A stretch of 64,000 nucleotides of DNA from assembly GCF_007860175.1 (NCBI RefSeq), contig NZ_SJPX01000001.1, positions 1,550,001 to 1,614,000 on the forward strand, written 5' to 3'. Source of the DNA: Rubripirellula reticaptiva (GTDB lineage: Bacteria > Planctomycetota > Planctomycetia > Pirellulales > Pirellulaceae). Position 1 is the stretch's first letter; every line of letters begins with the position of its first letter. The notes below the pieces were generated by a model that saw only the letters and a program-made list of their open reading frames with translations, searched no databases and had not been told where the DNA came from. This document shows positions 38,314 through 46,120 of the stretch, one piece after another. Made by a program: the position numbers and the translations under genes.

Positions 38314-38531
38314 GAGCGGACTCCACGCTTGATAATCCAAGCAGCGGCAGCACCTACTGCTGTCGCTATCGCTAACGCAGCAACCGGGTGGTTGCCAATT
38401 GTATCACGGACGATTTGTAGGGTTTGATCGCCAACGCCGTTGCCTTGCTCTTCATCTGCGGATTGTCGCCTCGCTGTTCGGTCTCGATCGTAGTATCGAC
38501 CGACTCGGTTCTGCTCAATTGGTGCAATCAT
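38310..38531 (-). CDS. Short YqjD-like tail-anchored protein
   Basis: 73 residues. A polar, charged first half (RYYDRDRTARRQSADEEQG) is followed by VRDTIGNHPVAALAIATAVG and AAAWIIKRG, the C-terminal glycine-zipper-like membrane helix typical of DUF883/YqjD proteins. Start and stop overlap the neighbouring genes by 4 bp each (ATGA at both junctions), so it is translated as part of the csbD-like operon. Function inferred only from family: inner-membrane anchoring, perhaps of ribosomes or complexes during stress. Confidence 0.75.
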   Translation of the reverse strand: MIAPIEQNRVGRYYDRDRTARRQSADEEQGNGVGDQTLQIVRDTIGNHPVAALAIATAVGAAAAWIIKRGVRS

Positions 38532-38935
38532 GATGTGATGTCCTCATTGTGGTTGCGGCGCGGCGCACCGACCCCGTGCGAGTCCAAAAAGACACTACTT
38601 GCTTTGCGAATTGCAATGTTGGTGCCGGTGCGGAAAGCCATGGATGCAATTGCGCCGACGACACCACCTAACAAGCTCGACTTCGCGGCGATCGTCTCGC
38701 CTTCCGTGTCCAGACGTGTTTGCCTAACCGATGGTTTTGGCGACGGAACGGCCAGAAAACCAACGGCGGCAGCACACGCTACCGAAGCGATCGGCATTCT
38801 GCGGACATAGAATTTCCAGTCCGATAACTGCTGAATCTGCTCGCGTGCATCTTCCATGTCGTAGGGAAGTTCGCTTCGGATGGATCGCATCCGCGCACGA
38901 ATTTCTTCGGAACGCATTTCTGCAGCAGTGCTCAT
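38528..38935 (-). CDS. Small helical membrane protein of the csbD-like operon
   Basis: 135 residues. The N-terminal 45 residues are charged and helical (EMRSEEIRARMRSIRSELPY; DAREQIQQLSDWKFYVRR), then a hydrophobic segment (MPIASVACAAAVGFLAVPSP) and a second moderately hydrophobic glycine-rich segment (LLGGVVGAIASMAFRTG). This resembles the YqjK/YqjD type of stress membrane proteins without clear family membership. It lies 51 bp after the csbD-like stop and overlaps the next gene by ATGA. Confidence 0.65.
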   Translation of the reverse strand: MSTAAEMRSEEIRARMRSIRSELPYDMEDAREQIQQLSDWKFYVRRMPIASVACAAAVGFLAVPSPKPSVRQTRLDTEGETIAAKSSLLGGVVGAIASMAFRTGTNIAIRKASSVFLDSHGVGAPRRNHNEDITS

Positions 38936-38986
38936 CAGTGTTTCTCGGCTTTTGGGTTGCGTTGATTGTTGTCGTCTACGCTGTTC

Positions 38987-39403
38987 TTAGCGACGACGTC
39001 CGAGGAAAAGCAACGCTCCGGCCGCGACACCGACGCCGAACGCAATCGCAAGCGATTCCATCGGCCGTGAACGCACCGAGTGAACTACCTGACGCGACAT
39101 TTGCTCTGATGCCGCACTTGCCCGTGCATACTGTTCGCGTGCCATCGCGGTGGCTTCGTCGACATACCGCGACGCCGACTCAGTCGCTTGATTCAAGGTC
39201 GAACGTCCATTTGCCATAGCTTGGTCCAGGAACTCTTCGACTTCGCGTTTCGTCGCACCCGTCTTTTGTTGCACGACCCCGACCAGTCGGTCGGCCGAGC
39301 CCTCGACCCGAAGCAAGTCATCGTCGGTCAATTGGCCCCAGTGTTCTTGCAGGCGTCCCTTTACTTCATTCCACTGCCCACGCAGTTCTTCTCGCGTAAT
39401 CAT
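38987..39403 (-). CDS. CsbD-like stress protein with membrane tail
   Basis: 138 residues from the ATG at 39403, chosen because AGGAGAG lies just upstream; longer in-frame starts run through the promoter. Residues 1-60 are a CsbD domain (ITREELRGQWNEVKGRLQEH, DDDLLRVEGSADRLVGVVQQ). A helical linker of about 45 residues leads to a C-terminal membrane helix (SRPMESLAIAFGVGVAAG). CsbD proteins are general-stress proteins of unknown mechanism, normally about 60 residues; the fused YqjD-like tail would anchor this one to the inner membrane. First gene of an operon running to about 37148. A sigma54-type promoter lies 61 bp upstream. A paralogue is encoded divergently. Confidence 0.88.
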   Translation of the reverse strand: MITREELRGQWNEVKGRLQEHWGQLTDDDLLRVEGSADRLVGVVQQKTGATKREVEEFLDQAMANGRSTLNQATESASRYVDEATAMAREQYARASAASEQMSRQVVHSVRSRPMESLAIAFGVGVAAGALLFLGRRR

Positions 39404-39463
39404 TGAATCTCTCCTCATTATCAAGTGGGTGGTAGTCGATGTTTTGGTCAGACTCAACAAGGT

Positions 39464-39478
39464 GCAAAGTCCATGCCA
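39464..39478 (-). promoter_or_regulatory. Sigma54-type promoter of the csbD-like operon
   Basis: Reads TGGCATGGACTTTGC on the minus strand: -24 TGGCATG, -12 TTTGC, GG-N10-GC spacing exact. It differs from TGGCACG-N4-TTGC at one position. Predicted transcription start near 39452, about 50 bp before the ATG at 39403. Confidence 0.75.
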
Positions 39479-39488
39479 AATCCTGAAA

Positions 39489-39502
39489 TGCGACTTGTCG
39501 CA
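39489..39502. promoter_or_regulatory. Palindrome, candidate activator (enhancer) site
   Basis: TGCGAC-TT-GTCGCA, a perfect 6-bp inverted repeat 10 bp upstream of the minus-strand -24 element and about 165 bp upstream of the plus-strand promoter. Distance suits the plus promoter as an enhancer; for the minus promoter it is unusually close. I did not find the same palindrome at the other sigma54 promoters, so this is tentative. Confidence 0.3.
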
Positions 39503-39666
39503 CGGATTTCGCGGCAGCAAGTTCAACTGGCTGGTTGGTTTCCAGTCATCGTGATCGGGCAGCGTTCGGTTCGTTGTCGTAATGACGAAGTTTGACGGCG
39601 TGAATGTGGTCATTTGCAAGCTAGAAGACAACGCGGTGTTAGCTTTCGATGTGGAAGTAGATTCGC

Positions 39667-39681
39667 TGGTACGATCTTTGC
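39667..39681 (+). promoter_or_regulatory. Sigma54-type promoter of the second csbD-like gene
   Basis: TGGTACGATCTTTGC: -24 TGGTACG and -12 TTTGC with exact GG-N10-GC spacing, one mismatch to consensus. Predicted transcription start near 39693, about 36 bp before the ATG at 39729. Confidence 0.78.
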
Positions 39682-39728
39682 GTAACTGCATCCGCGACGA
39701 ACATTTCGCAACACGAAAGGATCTGAAA

Positions 39729-40169
39729 ATGGTTACGAAGCAAGAGCTGAGCGGTAAATGGGAATCGATCGTTGGATCGGTCAAGAAGAAGTACGGTCAA
39801 ATTTCAGATAACGAACTGAAGCAGGTCGAAGGTGACTTGAACAAGTTGTCTGGATTGATTCAGCAGAAGGCGGGTCAGAGTCGTGAGCAGGTTGAAGCAT
39901 TCTTGGATGAGTGCTGTGGTGGCTCGTTCTTGGATCAAGTGAACAGCATGGCTGAGAACGCAGGCGAAACGCTGCGCGAGGGTTATGAGCATGTCGCAGA
40001 CGCCGCCCGAGAGGGTTACGACTACTCCGTCAAAACGGTGTCTCGGCGCCCGCTCGAGTCCCTCGTGGCCGCGGCCGGCGTTGGGATGATGCTGGGCGTC
40101 ATGATTGGCGTTTCAATCGGAGCCCGCCGCGAACGCGAGCTTTCATGGCGTGATCGCTGGAGCCGCTAG
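39729..40169 (+). CDS. CsbD-like stress protein with membrane tail (paralogue)
   Basis: 146 residues from the ATG at 39729 (AAAGGA 7 bp upstream). The CsbD domain is KQELSGKWESIVGSVKKKYG and DNELKQVEGDLNKLSGLIQQ, followed by a helical linker and a C-terminal glycine-rich membrane helix (SRRPLESLVAAAGVGMMLG). It mirrors the divergent csbD-like gene in domain order and in the RRPLES/SRPMES junction, so the two are paralogues from an old duplication. Preceded by its own sigma54-type promoter and followed 85 bp later by the BON-MscS gene, probably one transcript. Two adjacent cysteines (ECCGG) interrupt the linker in this copy only. Confidence 0.88.
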   Translation: MVTKQELSGKWESIVGSVKKKYGQISDNELKQVEGDLNKLSGLIQQKAGQSREQVEAFLDECCGGSFLDQVNSMAENAGETLREGYEHVADAAREGYDYSVKTVSRRPLESLVAAAGVGMMLGVMIGVSIGARRERELSWRDRWSR

Positions 40170-40254
40170 AGAGAATCCACCGGACGTGACGCGAGATTTT
40201 AGATCCCCGCACGTTGCCACCATCACTTCCGCTACCGCGTTCCCGTTGTCTATC

Positions 40255-41499
40255 GTGAAAAGCCCCATTCTTTTTCGTCTGCTGGTTCTGCTGCTGTTAT
40301 TTGCATCAGTCTCGAGTCTTGCCTATTCGCAAGACACTCCTCCAGCTGAAGTTGAGATCGCCAATGAACCGGCGGCGACGGTGGCGGTGGATGACGTGGC
40401 TGACGATTCGGCGATCGCGGGCCGGTTGCGGCGAATTTTTGAGTCGTCCGGTTGGTATGGCGATCTGAACGTTTCGTCCGACAACGGCATCGTGACCTTG
40501 GAAGGCATCGCCACTTCAGCTGACCACCGCGAATGGGCAGGCAACACGGCGCGAAAAACGAAGGACGTAATCGCCGTCATCAACAAACTCGATGTTGACG
40601 CGATTGTCGATCTGACTTCCAGCAAGGAAGTGGTCACCCAAAGTCTCGATACGCTTTGGCAGGATTTTCTTGTTAGGTCACCTCTGCTGTTTGCTGCACT
40701 AGTTGCCTTGATGCTCACAGCGGTTTTGGCAAGGTTGGCCAGTTGGTTGCTGTTCAAGATTCTCGGCAACCGTGGAATGCGCTCGAGCCTAAAAGATTTG
40801 ATCTATCAACTCGGGTCGTTGACCGTCTGGATCGCAGGTTTTTTGACAGCAACGATCGTCGCATTTCCTGGCATGACACCAGCGAAAGCACTAACGGTTC
40901 TGGGGCTCGGGTCTGTCGCAATCGGCTTTGCGTTCAAGGACATTTTCGAGAACTTTTTTGCCGGCGTTTTGATTCTTTGGGGTTATCCGTTCGATCGAGG
41001 GGACTTCATCACTTGTGATGGAATCACTGGAAAGGTTGAACAGATTACGATTCGCAACACGTTGATTCGGCAGCTTGACGGTGAACTTACTGTGATGCCT
41101 AACGCAACTCTGTTTAAAAATAATGTCGATGTGTTGACCAGTCAGCCACAACGCCGAGTCAGACTGATCTGCGGCGTCGCCTATGATGAAGATGTCGATC
41201 AATCCCGCGATGTCATTCGCCAGGCCGTCCAGAGCTGTGATTCGATTGAGGGAATTCGTACGGTTGAGGTTTTTGCGCAGGAGTTTGCAAGTTCAAGTGT
41301 TAATTTTGAAGTCGCCTGGTGGACTGGGTCGAAGCCAACCGAAATTCGACGCAGTCGAGATCAAGTCGTCGGTGCGATCAAACGGGCCCTTGACGAGGCG
41401 GGAATCGAAATTCCATTTCCCTACCGAACGCTGACGTTCAAAGATTCTGCTGTCGAGTCAGCAATGAAGAACTTAGTCGATGGTGATGTTCCGGCGTAA
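40255..41499 (+). CDS. BON-domain MscS-family channel
   Basis: 414 residues from a GTG at 40255, chosen because it places a signal peptide first (ILFRLLVLLLLFASVSSLA); TTG starts further up are possible. A BON domain (about 45-115, IAGRLRRIFESSGWYGDLNV, DNGIVTLEGIATS) is exported, then come the MscS helices (about 145-250) with pore helix SVAIGFAFKDIFENFFAGVL and the beta domain (PFDRGDFITCDGITGKVEQI). BON domains bind membranes, so this channel may sense envelope attachment as well as tension. Probably in one transcript with the csbD-like gene, hence under sigma54. Its last 27 bp overlap the convergent metallopeptidase gene. Confidence 0.9.
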   Translation: MKSPILFRLLVLLLLFASVSSLAYSQDTPPAEVEIANEPAATVAVDDVADDSAIAGRLRRIFESSGWYGDLNVSSDNGIVTLEGIATSADHREWAGNTARKTKDVIAVINKLDVDAIVDLTSSKEVVTQSLDTLWQDFLVRSPLLFAALVALMLTAVLARLASWLLFKILGNRGMRSSLKDLIYQLGSLTVWIAGFLTATIVAFPGMTPAKALTVLGLGSVAIGFAFKDIFENFFAGVLILWGYPFDRGDFITCDGITGKVEQITIRNTLIRQLDGELTVMPNATLFKNNVDVLTSQPQRRVRLICGVAYDEDVDQSRDVIRQAVQSCDSIEGIRTVEVFAQEFASSSVNFEVAWWTGSKPTEIRRSRDQVVGAIKRALDEAGIEIPFPYRTLTFKDSAVESAMKNLVDGDVPA

Positions 41500-42486
41500 G
41501 CAATGCACGTACGCAAGCTTTTCTAGAACGGCTGTGTGCAGCTTTTCGGGTAGTAATGGAGCTAGACCAAGGTCAAAGTTGTATTCACTCACTTCGACCA
41601 CGATCTCCAGGACGCCTGCAACCAGTTGGCTCGGATCGGCAGTGGGCGACAAGTCGAGAGAACGCCCGCCGATTTCATTCGCGGTGGTGGCGATTGCCAT
41701 GATGTCAAGATACACATTGACGGTCTCTGCAAAGTCTTCCCACGGATGCATGGTCGCGTAAGCACTGACGTGGCGGGTGGACCAGTCTGCCGGCGGGCCT
41801 TGTTCGTAGTGGCGGCACATCGCTTGACCATAGTCAACTGAATTTGGCTCGCCGAACAACCGTTGGTATTCATCCCTAGCAATCCGACTGGCCCAAGCCC
41901 AGTCGATGTAATGGCCCACTTCGTGCCGCATGTGACCGATCAGCGTTCGCTGTGGTTCACCCAATTGGACTCGCAAACGCTCGCGATGCACGCTGTCGGC
42001 TTCGGCCAGATTAATTGTGACGAGACCGCTTTCGTGACCGGTAGTGACCTTCTGTTGTTGACCGTTCATGTCCACCGAATCCTCGCGAAACTCGAACGCC
42101 AGCGGATGCGTTTCGATCAACTTGTCGATAAACGGAGGTAAACCGAGTTGGTCCAGCTGGACGAGAAGTCGGCGTTTCGCGGACTCCATTGCTGCCCATC
42201 GAGCGACACTGTTCGGTCGGTTTAGTGACGGAATGACCTTGGTGAACTTGCACCACCGGCAAAGTTCATTGGGCGCTGTAATGAATGAATGGCAAACACG
42301 ATAACGTTGGTTTCGACAGGGGAACGCGGCGGTGCCGCATGCATCGCAAGCCGAGGAATCGTTTCGGGCAGTAAAACTTGTCAACGCTCCGCAGGGAACG
42401 CATCGGCCGACCGTTGCTCTGCACGAAAGGCAGAGGGTGTTGTTGAAGAAGATGCGATTGCCACAACGGCAGCTTCCGGTTTTCAT
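41473..42486 (-). CDS. Zinc-ribbon putative metallopeptidase
   Basis: 337 residues. An N-terminal zinc-ribbon region has CxC/CxxC pairs (CRCGN, CLSC, CVPCG, CDACG, CRWC). The peptidase part contains the zincin motif RHEVGHYIDWAW and a downstream HPWEDFAETVNVYLDI that could supply the third ligand. This matches the family annotated as putative zinc-binding metallopeptidase (zinc_ribbon plus peptidase_Mx), whose substrate is unknown. No signal peptide, so cytoplasmic. Its 3' end overlaps the BON-MscS gene by 27 bp on the opposite strand. The transglutaminase gene ends 9 bp upstream on the same strand, indicating one operon. Confidence 0.85.
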   Translation of the reverse strand: MKTGSCRCGNRIFFNNTLCLSCRATVGRCVPCGALTSFTARNDSSACDACGTAAFPCRNQRYRVCHSFITAPNELCRWCKFTKVIPSLNRPNSVARWAAMESAKRRLLVQLDQLGLPPFIDKLIETHPLAFEFREDSVDMNGQQQKVTTGHESGLVTINLAEADSVHRERLRVQLGEPQRTLIGHMRHEVGHYIDWAWASRIARDEYQRLFGEPNSVDYGQAMCRHYEQGPPADWSTRHVSAYATMHPWEDFAETVNVYLDIMAIATTANEIGGRSLDLSPTADPSQLVAGVLEIVVEVSEYNFDLGLAPLLPEKLHTAVLEKLAYVHCLRRNITID

Positions 42487-42495
42487 TCTGGCGAC

Positions 42496-43338
42496 CTACG
42501 CAGAGCTAACGGCGGTTTGAACGTTCTCGGGGTCGAGCAAGTGGTCACCACTTTGCTGCTCATTCGCCCAAACTTTCATCCCCGTGCATTCCGCGTCGCC
42601 TCGCATGGTTGCAAATGCAACATCCGCGGCATCGCGGCCCGTTCCGATACGAACGAATCCGCCAACCGGCGCCAATCGTGTGGCGTCAAACAAAAACCAT
42701 CGGCCATCAAAGTACGCTTCAAAGAAACCGTGAAAGTCTGGTGGCTGAAGATTAACGGCGTAGCCTGAAACATATCTTGCTGGGATCCCCATCGCTCGAC
42801 AAAGGCTGATTGAGACGTGAGCATAGTCTCGGCAGACACCGGTTCGCTGCAGCAGGACGTCGCAGGCCGTTGTTGTCGGTCCCGTACTGCCTGGTGTGTA
42901 GGTCAACTGGTCGAAGGTCCAATTGCAAATTGCCGTCGCTCTTGAATAGCCCGGCACAAGATGACCAAATTCTTCGCTCGCGAACCGAAACAACTTATCT
43001 GATTCGCAGTATCGGCTCGGGTTCAAGTAGGTCAGTACGTCTGCGGGAAGTTTTTCGTAGCTTACTTCGCCTAAGTTTGTTGAATCGACTTCCTCAGCAT
43101 GAAGCTCAACTGTCGCTTGGTAAGCGATCGTCAGTTCACCTGGCAGGGCATTGAGACGCAACAAGCGGTTACCTGATTGCCCGACGGCACATTCATCGAC
43201 GGTCTGGAACGGTGATATTTCGATCGACTCGTTGCTAGTCGCTTGATGCTCGTTCTGTGCGACAGATAAGTTCAGCAGGAAGACAGTGGGTTCTTTGACA
43301 AGATAGTGCAGTCGGCTACCGACGAGAATTTGGTTCAT
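42496..43338 (-). CDS. Transglutaminase-family protein
   Basis: 280 residues. An N-terminal beta domain (residues 1-130) precedes the transglutaminase core with the catalytic Cys in RTGVCRDYAHVSISLCRAM, His in PDFHGFFEAYFDG and Asp in RWFLFDATRLAP. This is the bacterial cysteine-protease-like branch, often peptidases or amidotransferases rather than true cross-linkers. No signal peptide. It lies between the response regulator (26 bp) and the metallopeptidase (9 bp) on one strand; pairing with a peptidase suggests a protein-processing step, but no substrate is evident. Confidence 0.88.
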   Translation of the reverse strand: MNQILVGSRLHYLVKEPTVFLLNLSVAQNEHQATSNESIEISPFQTVDECAVGQSGNRLLRLNALPGELTIAYQATVELHAEEVDSTNLGEVSYEKLPADVLTYLNPSRYCESDKLFRFASEEFGHLVPGYSRATAICNWTFDQLTYTPGSTGPTTTACDVLLQRTGVCRDYAHVSISLCRAMGIPARYVSGYAVNLQPPDFHGFFEAYFDGRWFLFDATRLAPVGGFVRIGTGRDAADVAFATMRGDAECTGMKVWANEQQSGDHLLDPENVQTAVSSA

Positions 43339-43364
43339 TTGATTTGTTCGTTTTGTGTGAAGAA

Positions 43365-43754
43365 CTAAGAGGAAATTTGCACATCGCCGCTATCACCAAT
43401 TAGGTCGTTGATCTGTCGAAATAGCTTTTCAAAATCAACGGGCTTCGGGTGAAGTGCGTCACAGCCGGCGGCGATTGCGCGGGTCTCGTCATCAGGTAAA
43501 GCGTAAGCGGTCAATGCGATCACCGGAATGCGTTTCTCGGCATCGGCGGCTCGGATTTGCATGGTTGCTTCTAAACCATCCAGTTCCGGCATGTTAATGT
43601 CCATCAGAATTAGCGAAGGCACGGACTGCGCGGTGGCTAAGACGGCCTCGAGTCCGTTGACCGCCGTGACCACTGCGAAGCCGCGCTGCTGCAGTTTTAG
43701 CGTCATCATTTCGCGAATGTCTTCGTGATCGTCAACAATAAGTATGGTGGTCAT
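43365..43754 (-). CDS. Single-domain response regulator (CheY/DivK-like)
   Basis: 129 residues, a stand-alone receiver: ILIVDDHED (acidic pocket), LILMDINMPELDG (phospho-acceptor Asp), VIALTAYALPDDE (switch Thr) and HPKPVDFEKL (Lys). The pattern is closest to receivers of hybrid kinases and DivK. With no output domain it would act by protein contact or as a phosphate sink in a phosphorelay. The hybrid kinase and Hpt encoded in the same island are natural partners (inference). It is followed 26 bp later by the transglutaminase gene. Confidence 0.92.
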   Translation of the reverse strand: MTTILIVDDHEDIREMMTLKLQQRGFAVVTAVNGLEAVLATAQSVPSLILMDINMPELDGLEATMQIRAADAEKRIPVIALTAYALPDDETRAIAAGCDALHPKPVDFEKLFRQINDLIGDSGDVQISS

Positions 43755-43828
43755 GGTTCGTGCCTTTACAAAACGGTCGGGACGCAGGCTTGCAGACGCT
43801 TCGGCGAGATTAGCCGAAGGCTGGAAGT

Positions 43829-45736
43829 CTACGCTGCGGCAACAGGATCGCGTCGTTTAAGGATGGATTCGATTTTGGACCGTGTTTGCGAGTGAGACGT
43901 TGTCATGCTTGTTGCTCCCACTTTGCGAAACTTAACAAATAGTTTGTCAAAGTTCTTAAACTTGCCGAGACATGAAATGATGACCGGTCCCGTATAGCCT
44001 TCCCCACGAATAGATCTGCACAGGTACCGAGCTTGAGCAAATCCGCCTCTCGGCAATACGACAATCACGACAGCTGCCGGGTTGCGTCGCAGTATCTCTC
44101 GGCCGACTTCTTCCGGCAGGGTGTCGTCGTCAACCGTGTCAAGCTGAAAGTGGTCCGCACCGCTCAGCCGCAACAGGTTCAGAACGAGCGACTCGCTAAA
44201 GTGGTGCGATACACAGCCAATGACGGTCGCAGTGTCTTTGCTCTCGCATAGTAGTTCCGATTCTGCGCCGGCTTGCTCGTTGGTTGGATCGGTGTGTTCC
44301 TTGAGCTTCGAAATCAAACCACCAACCAACGCGAATAGGCGATTTGTGTCGGCGTCCGTTAAATGTTCTTCGTCATGATCGAGCCGAATTCGCTTGAGTG
44401 ACGGGATCAAGATTTCGTCGCAAGCAGAGTCCAGGTCGTTTTCGTCAACGTGTTCCAACAGCATCTCCCTGGCACGATGCTCGTCATTGGCAAGCAGGCG
44501 TTGATAAAATCGCATCGATGCCTTGATCTCGACCTGTTCGCCAAGCAGCGTCGACAGTACTTTGAACCGAGGCACGTAGCGACCCAGCACGACCAAGCAA
44601 ACGGTAAGTGGTGTCGAGAGCAACAAACCGACTGGGCCCCATAGCCAACCCCAGAAAACTGCTGCCAAAATTACCGCGACGGCCGAAATTCCTGTGCTTG
44701 CGCCATACAACCACGGTTCAAGCACGTTGTTGCTGACAAGTTCCATCGTGATGATGAGGGCGAAAACAGCGACCGCGATGCTGTAGCCGGGAAAGACCGA
44801 CAAGGCGATTGCTAATGGGAATATTGCTGCAGCGGTTGGTCCAATGTAGGGAACAAAACGCAAACACGTCGCCAGCACTCCCCAAAGAATTGCGTTAGGA
44901 AAACTGCCACTTTCGGTCATGGTACCACCGATGACGGTTAGCCCGACGGTAAGTACGAATCCGTACGATGTGTTGACGATTGTTTGGGCGATTAGGTAAC
45001 GACTGATCCGGCCTGCCGCTTCGTCGAGTGCCTCGGTCGTCGTGACGTAGTTGCCATTGCTCACCACCGCGATAATTCGGTCTCGCAGATCTTCGCGGTG
45101 AATCAGCATGAACAACGCAAACACGCTGACCAAACCGGCCGTTGCTAGCGGACTCAGAACTGTACCAGCGGTGGTGGCCCACGATGCGAGCGGAAGATCG
45201 TCCTGCACCTGTTGTACGTACAGCGGTGATTTGGCCGAAGTGCCATCGTGTGGGACCTCTTTCCCTTCGCTTCCCATTTTGGGCAGCATCTTATTCCAAA
45301 ACGTAGGCTCGACGGTTGCCTCTTTCTGCGGCTCCGCGCTCTCCTCGATTGCTTCAGAAACTTCGTCAGCGAGTTCCCCAAGCGAACCGCCCACGCCCGT
45401 CGTCATCCCACCAAGGCTTCGCGCCTTGGCAACCAGTTCGCCTTTGTGTTTTGGCAGATCTCCAACCAAGGTAGTTAGCTCACGACCGATCAGCGTGAAG
45501 CCGCCCGCAAGCAGTACGAACGCTAATGCCGCAGTGGCAACAACCGCCATCACGTTCGGCACGCCGAGGCGTTGCAGGCGATTGACAATCGGGCTGAGTA
45601 AAAACGACAACAACAGCCCTAACGACAGCGGAATGAACACATCGCGCGCGAAATACATTGCCGTGACGGCCAAAATAACGGCCAGCAATTGCGCGACCGC
45701 TGCGATGGTCGCCAGATCAGATTTGGGCTGTTTCAT
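43829..45736 (-). CDS. AI-2E-family permease with C-terminal regulatory-looking extension
   Basis: 635 residues. Residues 1-375 are an AI-2E/PerM-type membrane domain (helices at about 10-30, 60-85, then 190-375 with GYSIAVAVFALIITMELVSN). The rest, about 250 residues, is unlike ordinary PerM proteins. A helical stretch leads to a domain with GCVSHHFSESLVLNLLRLSG, NPAAVVIVVLPRGGFAQARY and YTGPVIISCLGKFKNFDKLF, which reads like a Rossmann or B12-binding-type fold without its cobalamin-ligating DxHxxG. Members transport small molecules or ions; AI-2 itself is unproven for most. Head of an operon with the regulator, transglutaminase and peptidase. A likely sigma54 promoter is 95 bp upstream. Confidence 0.87.
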   Translation of the reverse strand: MKQPKSDLATIAAVAQLLAVILAVTAMYFARDVFIPLSLGLLLSFLLSPIVNRLQRLGVPNVMAVVATAALAFVLLAGGFTLIGRELTTLVGDLPKHKGELVAKARSLGGMTTGVGGSLGELADEVSEAIEESAEPQKEATVEPTFWNKMLPKMGSEGKEVPHDGTSAKSPLYVQQVQDDLPLASWATTAGTVLSPLATAGLVSVFALFMLIHREDLRDRIIAVVSNGNYVTTTEALDEAAGRISRYLIAQTIVNTSYGFVLTVGLTVIGGTMTESGSFPNAILWGVLATCLRFVPYIGPTAAAIFPLAIALSVFPGYSIAVAVFALIITMELVSNNVLEPWLYGASTGISAVAVILAAVFWGWLWGPVGLLLSTPLTVCLVVLGRYVPRFKVLSTLLGEQVEIKASMRFYQRLLANDEHRAREMLLEHVDENDLDSACDEILIPSLKRIRLDHDEEHLTDADTNRLFALVGGLISKLKEHTDPTNEQAGAESELLCESKDTATVIGCVSHHFSESLVLNLLRLSGADHFQLDTVDDDTLPEEVGREILRRNPAAVVIVVLPRGGFAQARYLCRSIRGEGYTGPVIISCLGKFKNFDKLFVKFRKVGATSMTTSHSQTRSKIESILKRRDPVAAA

Positions 45737-45830
45737 TCAACGGTAGGGTTTGCTTGTGACAGGGATCGGGAAGTCGTGCCAGCACACTGTTCACTCTTGC
45801 AGTTTTGTGCGATGCAAGCATTGCAGTGAT

Positions 45831-45845
45831 GCAAACGTTGTACCG
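45831..45845 (-). promoter_or_regulatory. Possible sigma54-type promoter upstream of the AI-2E-family gene
   Basis: Minus strand CGGTACAACGTTTGC: perfect TTGC at -12 and GG-N10-GC spacing, but two or three mismatches in the -24 half. Predicted start near 45819, about 83 bp before the ATG at 45736. Weakest of the set listed as features. Confidence 0.5.
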
Positions 45846-45850
45846 TCATG

Positions 45851-46030
45851 CTATTCACCCACGGTGACGGTAACCTCACCTGTCTCAGTTGACCGTTCGA
45901 CCTCTACGCCGCCGTTGGGCGTGTTGACATCGACGATTTTTTCTTTCCGGTCACAACCGGTCAGTAGCAAGGAAGCCACCAACAGGGTTGCGAGCAATAA
46001 AAGTTGCGTGGTGCGCTGAACTGATTTCAT
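45851..46030 (-). CDS. Small lipoprotein
   Basis: 59 residues from the ATG at 46030; an in-frame upstream ATG at 46117 would place 29 polar residues before the signal. A basic start (KSVQRT) is followed by a hydrophobic core and lipobox (LVASLLLTGC), so mature lipoprotein of about 35 residues: DRKEKIVDVNTPNGGVEVER and a valine-rich end. The mature part is too short for a fold assignment; the NTPNGGVEVER segment resembles short planctomycete lipoproteins. It lies 90 bp after the PA2169-type gene on the same strand. Confidence 0.7.
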   Translation of the reverse strand: MKSVQRTTQLLLLATLLVASLLLTGCDRKEKIVDVNTPNGGVEVERSTETGEVTVTVGE

Positions 46031-46120
46031 GGTTTGCCGGATTGTTGGGCACACAACCCCCAGCCTGCGATCAATTAAGGACAGGCTGATGGTGGGCGAT
46101 AAGTTGAAAGACGCCATTCC

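Larger units (their letters stand above)
39404..39728. other. 325-bp divergent control region between two csbD-like genes
   Basis: No gene here. It holds two outward-facing sigma54-type promoters (39464-39478 minus, 39667-39681 plus) and a perfect palindrome TGCGAC-TT-GTCGCA at 39489-39502, which could be an enhancer site for an NtrC-type activator. The arrangement allows one set of bound activators to serve both directions. Confidence 0.65.

Noticed and set aside
45768-45782. TGGCACG (minus strand) at 45776-45782 as a sigma54 -24 element for the AI-2E-family gene
   Set aside because: The -24 half is perfect, but the bases at the -12 position (CCCG) lack the required GC; 45831-45845 fits better.
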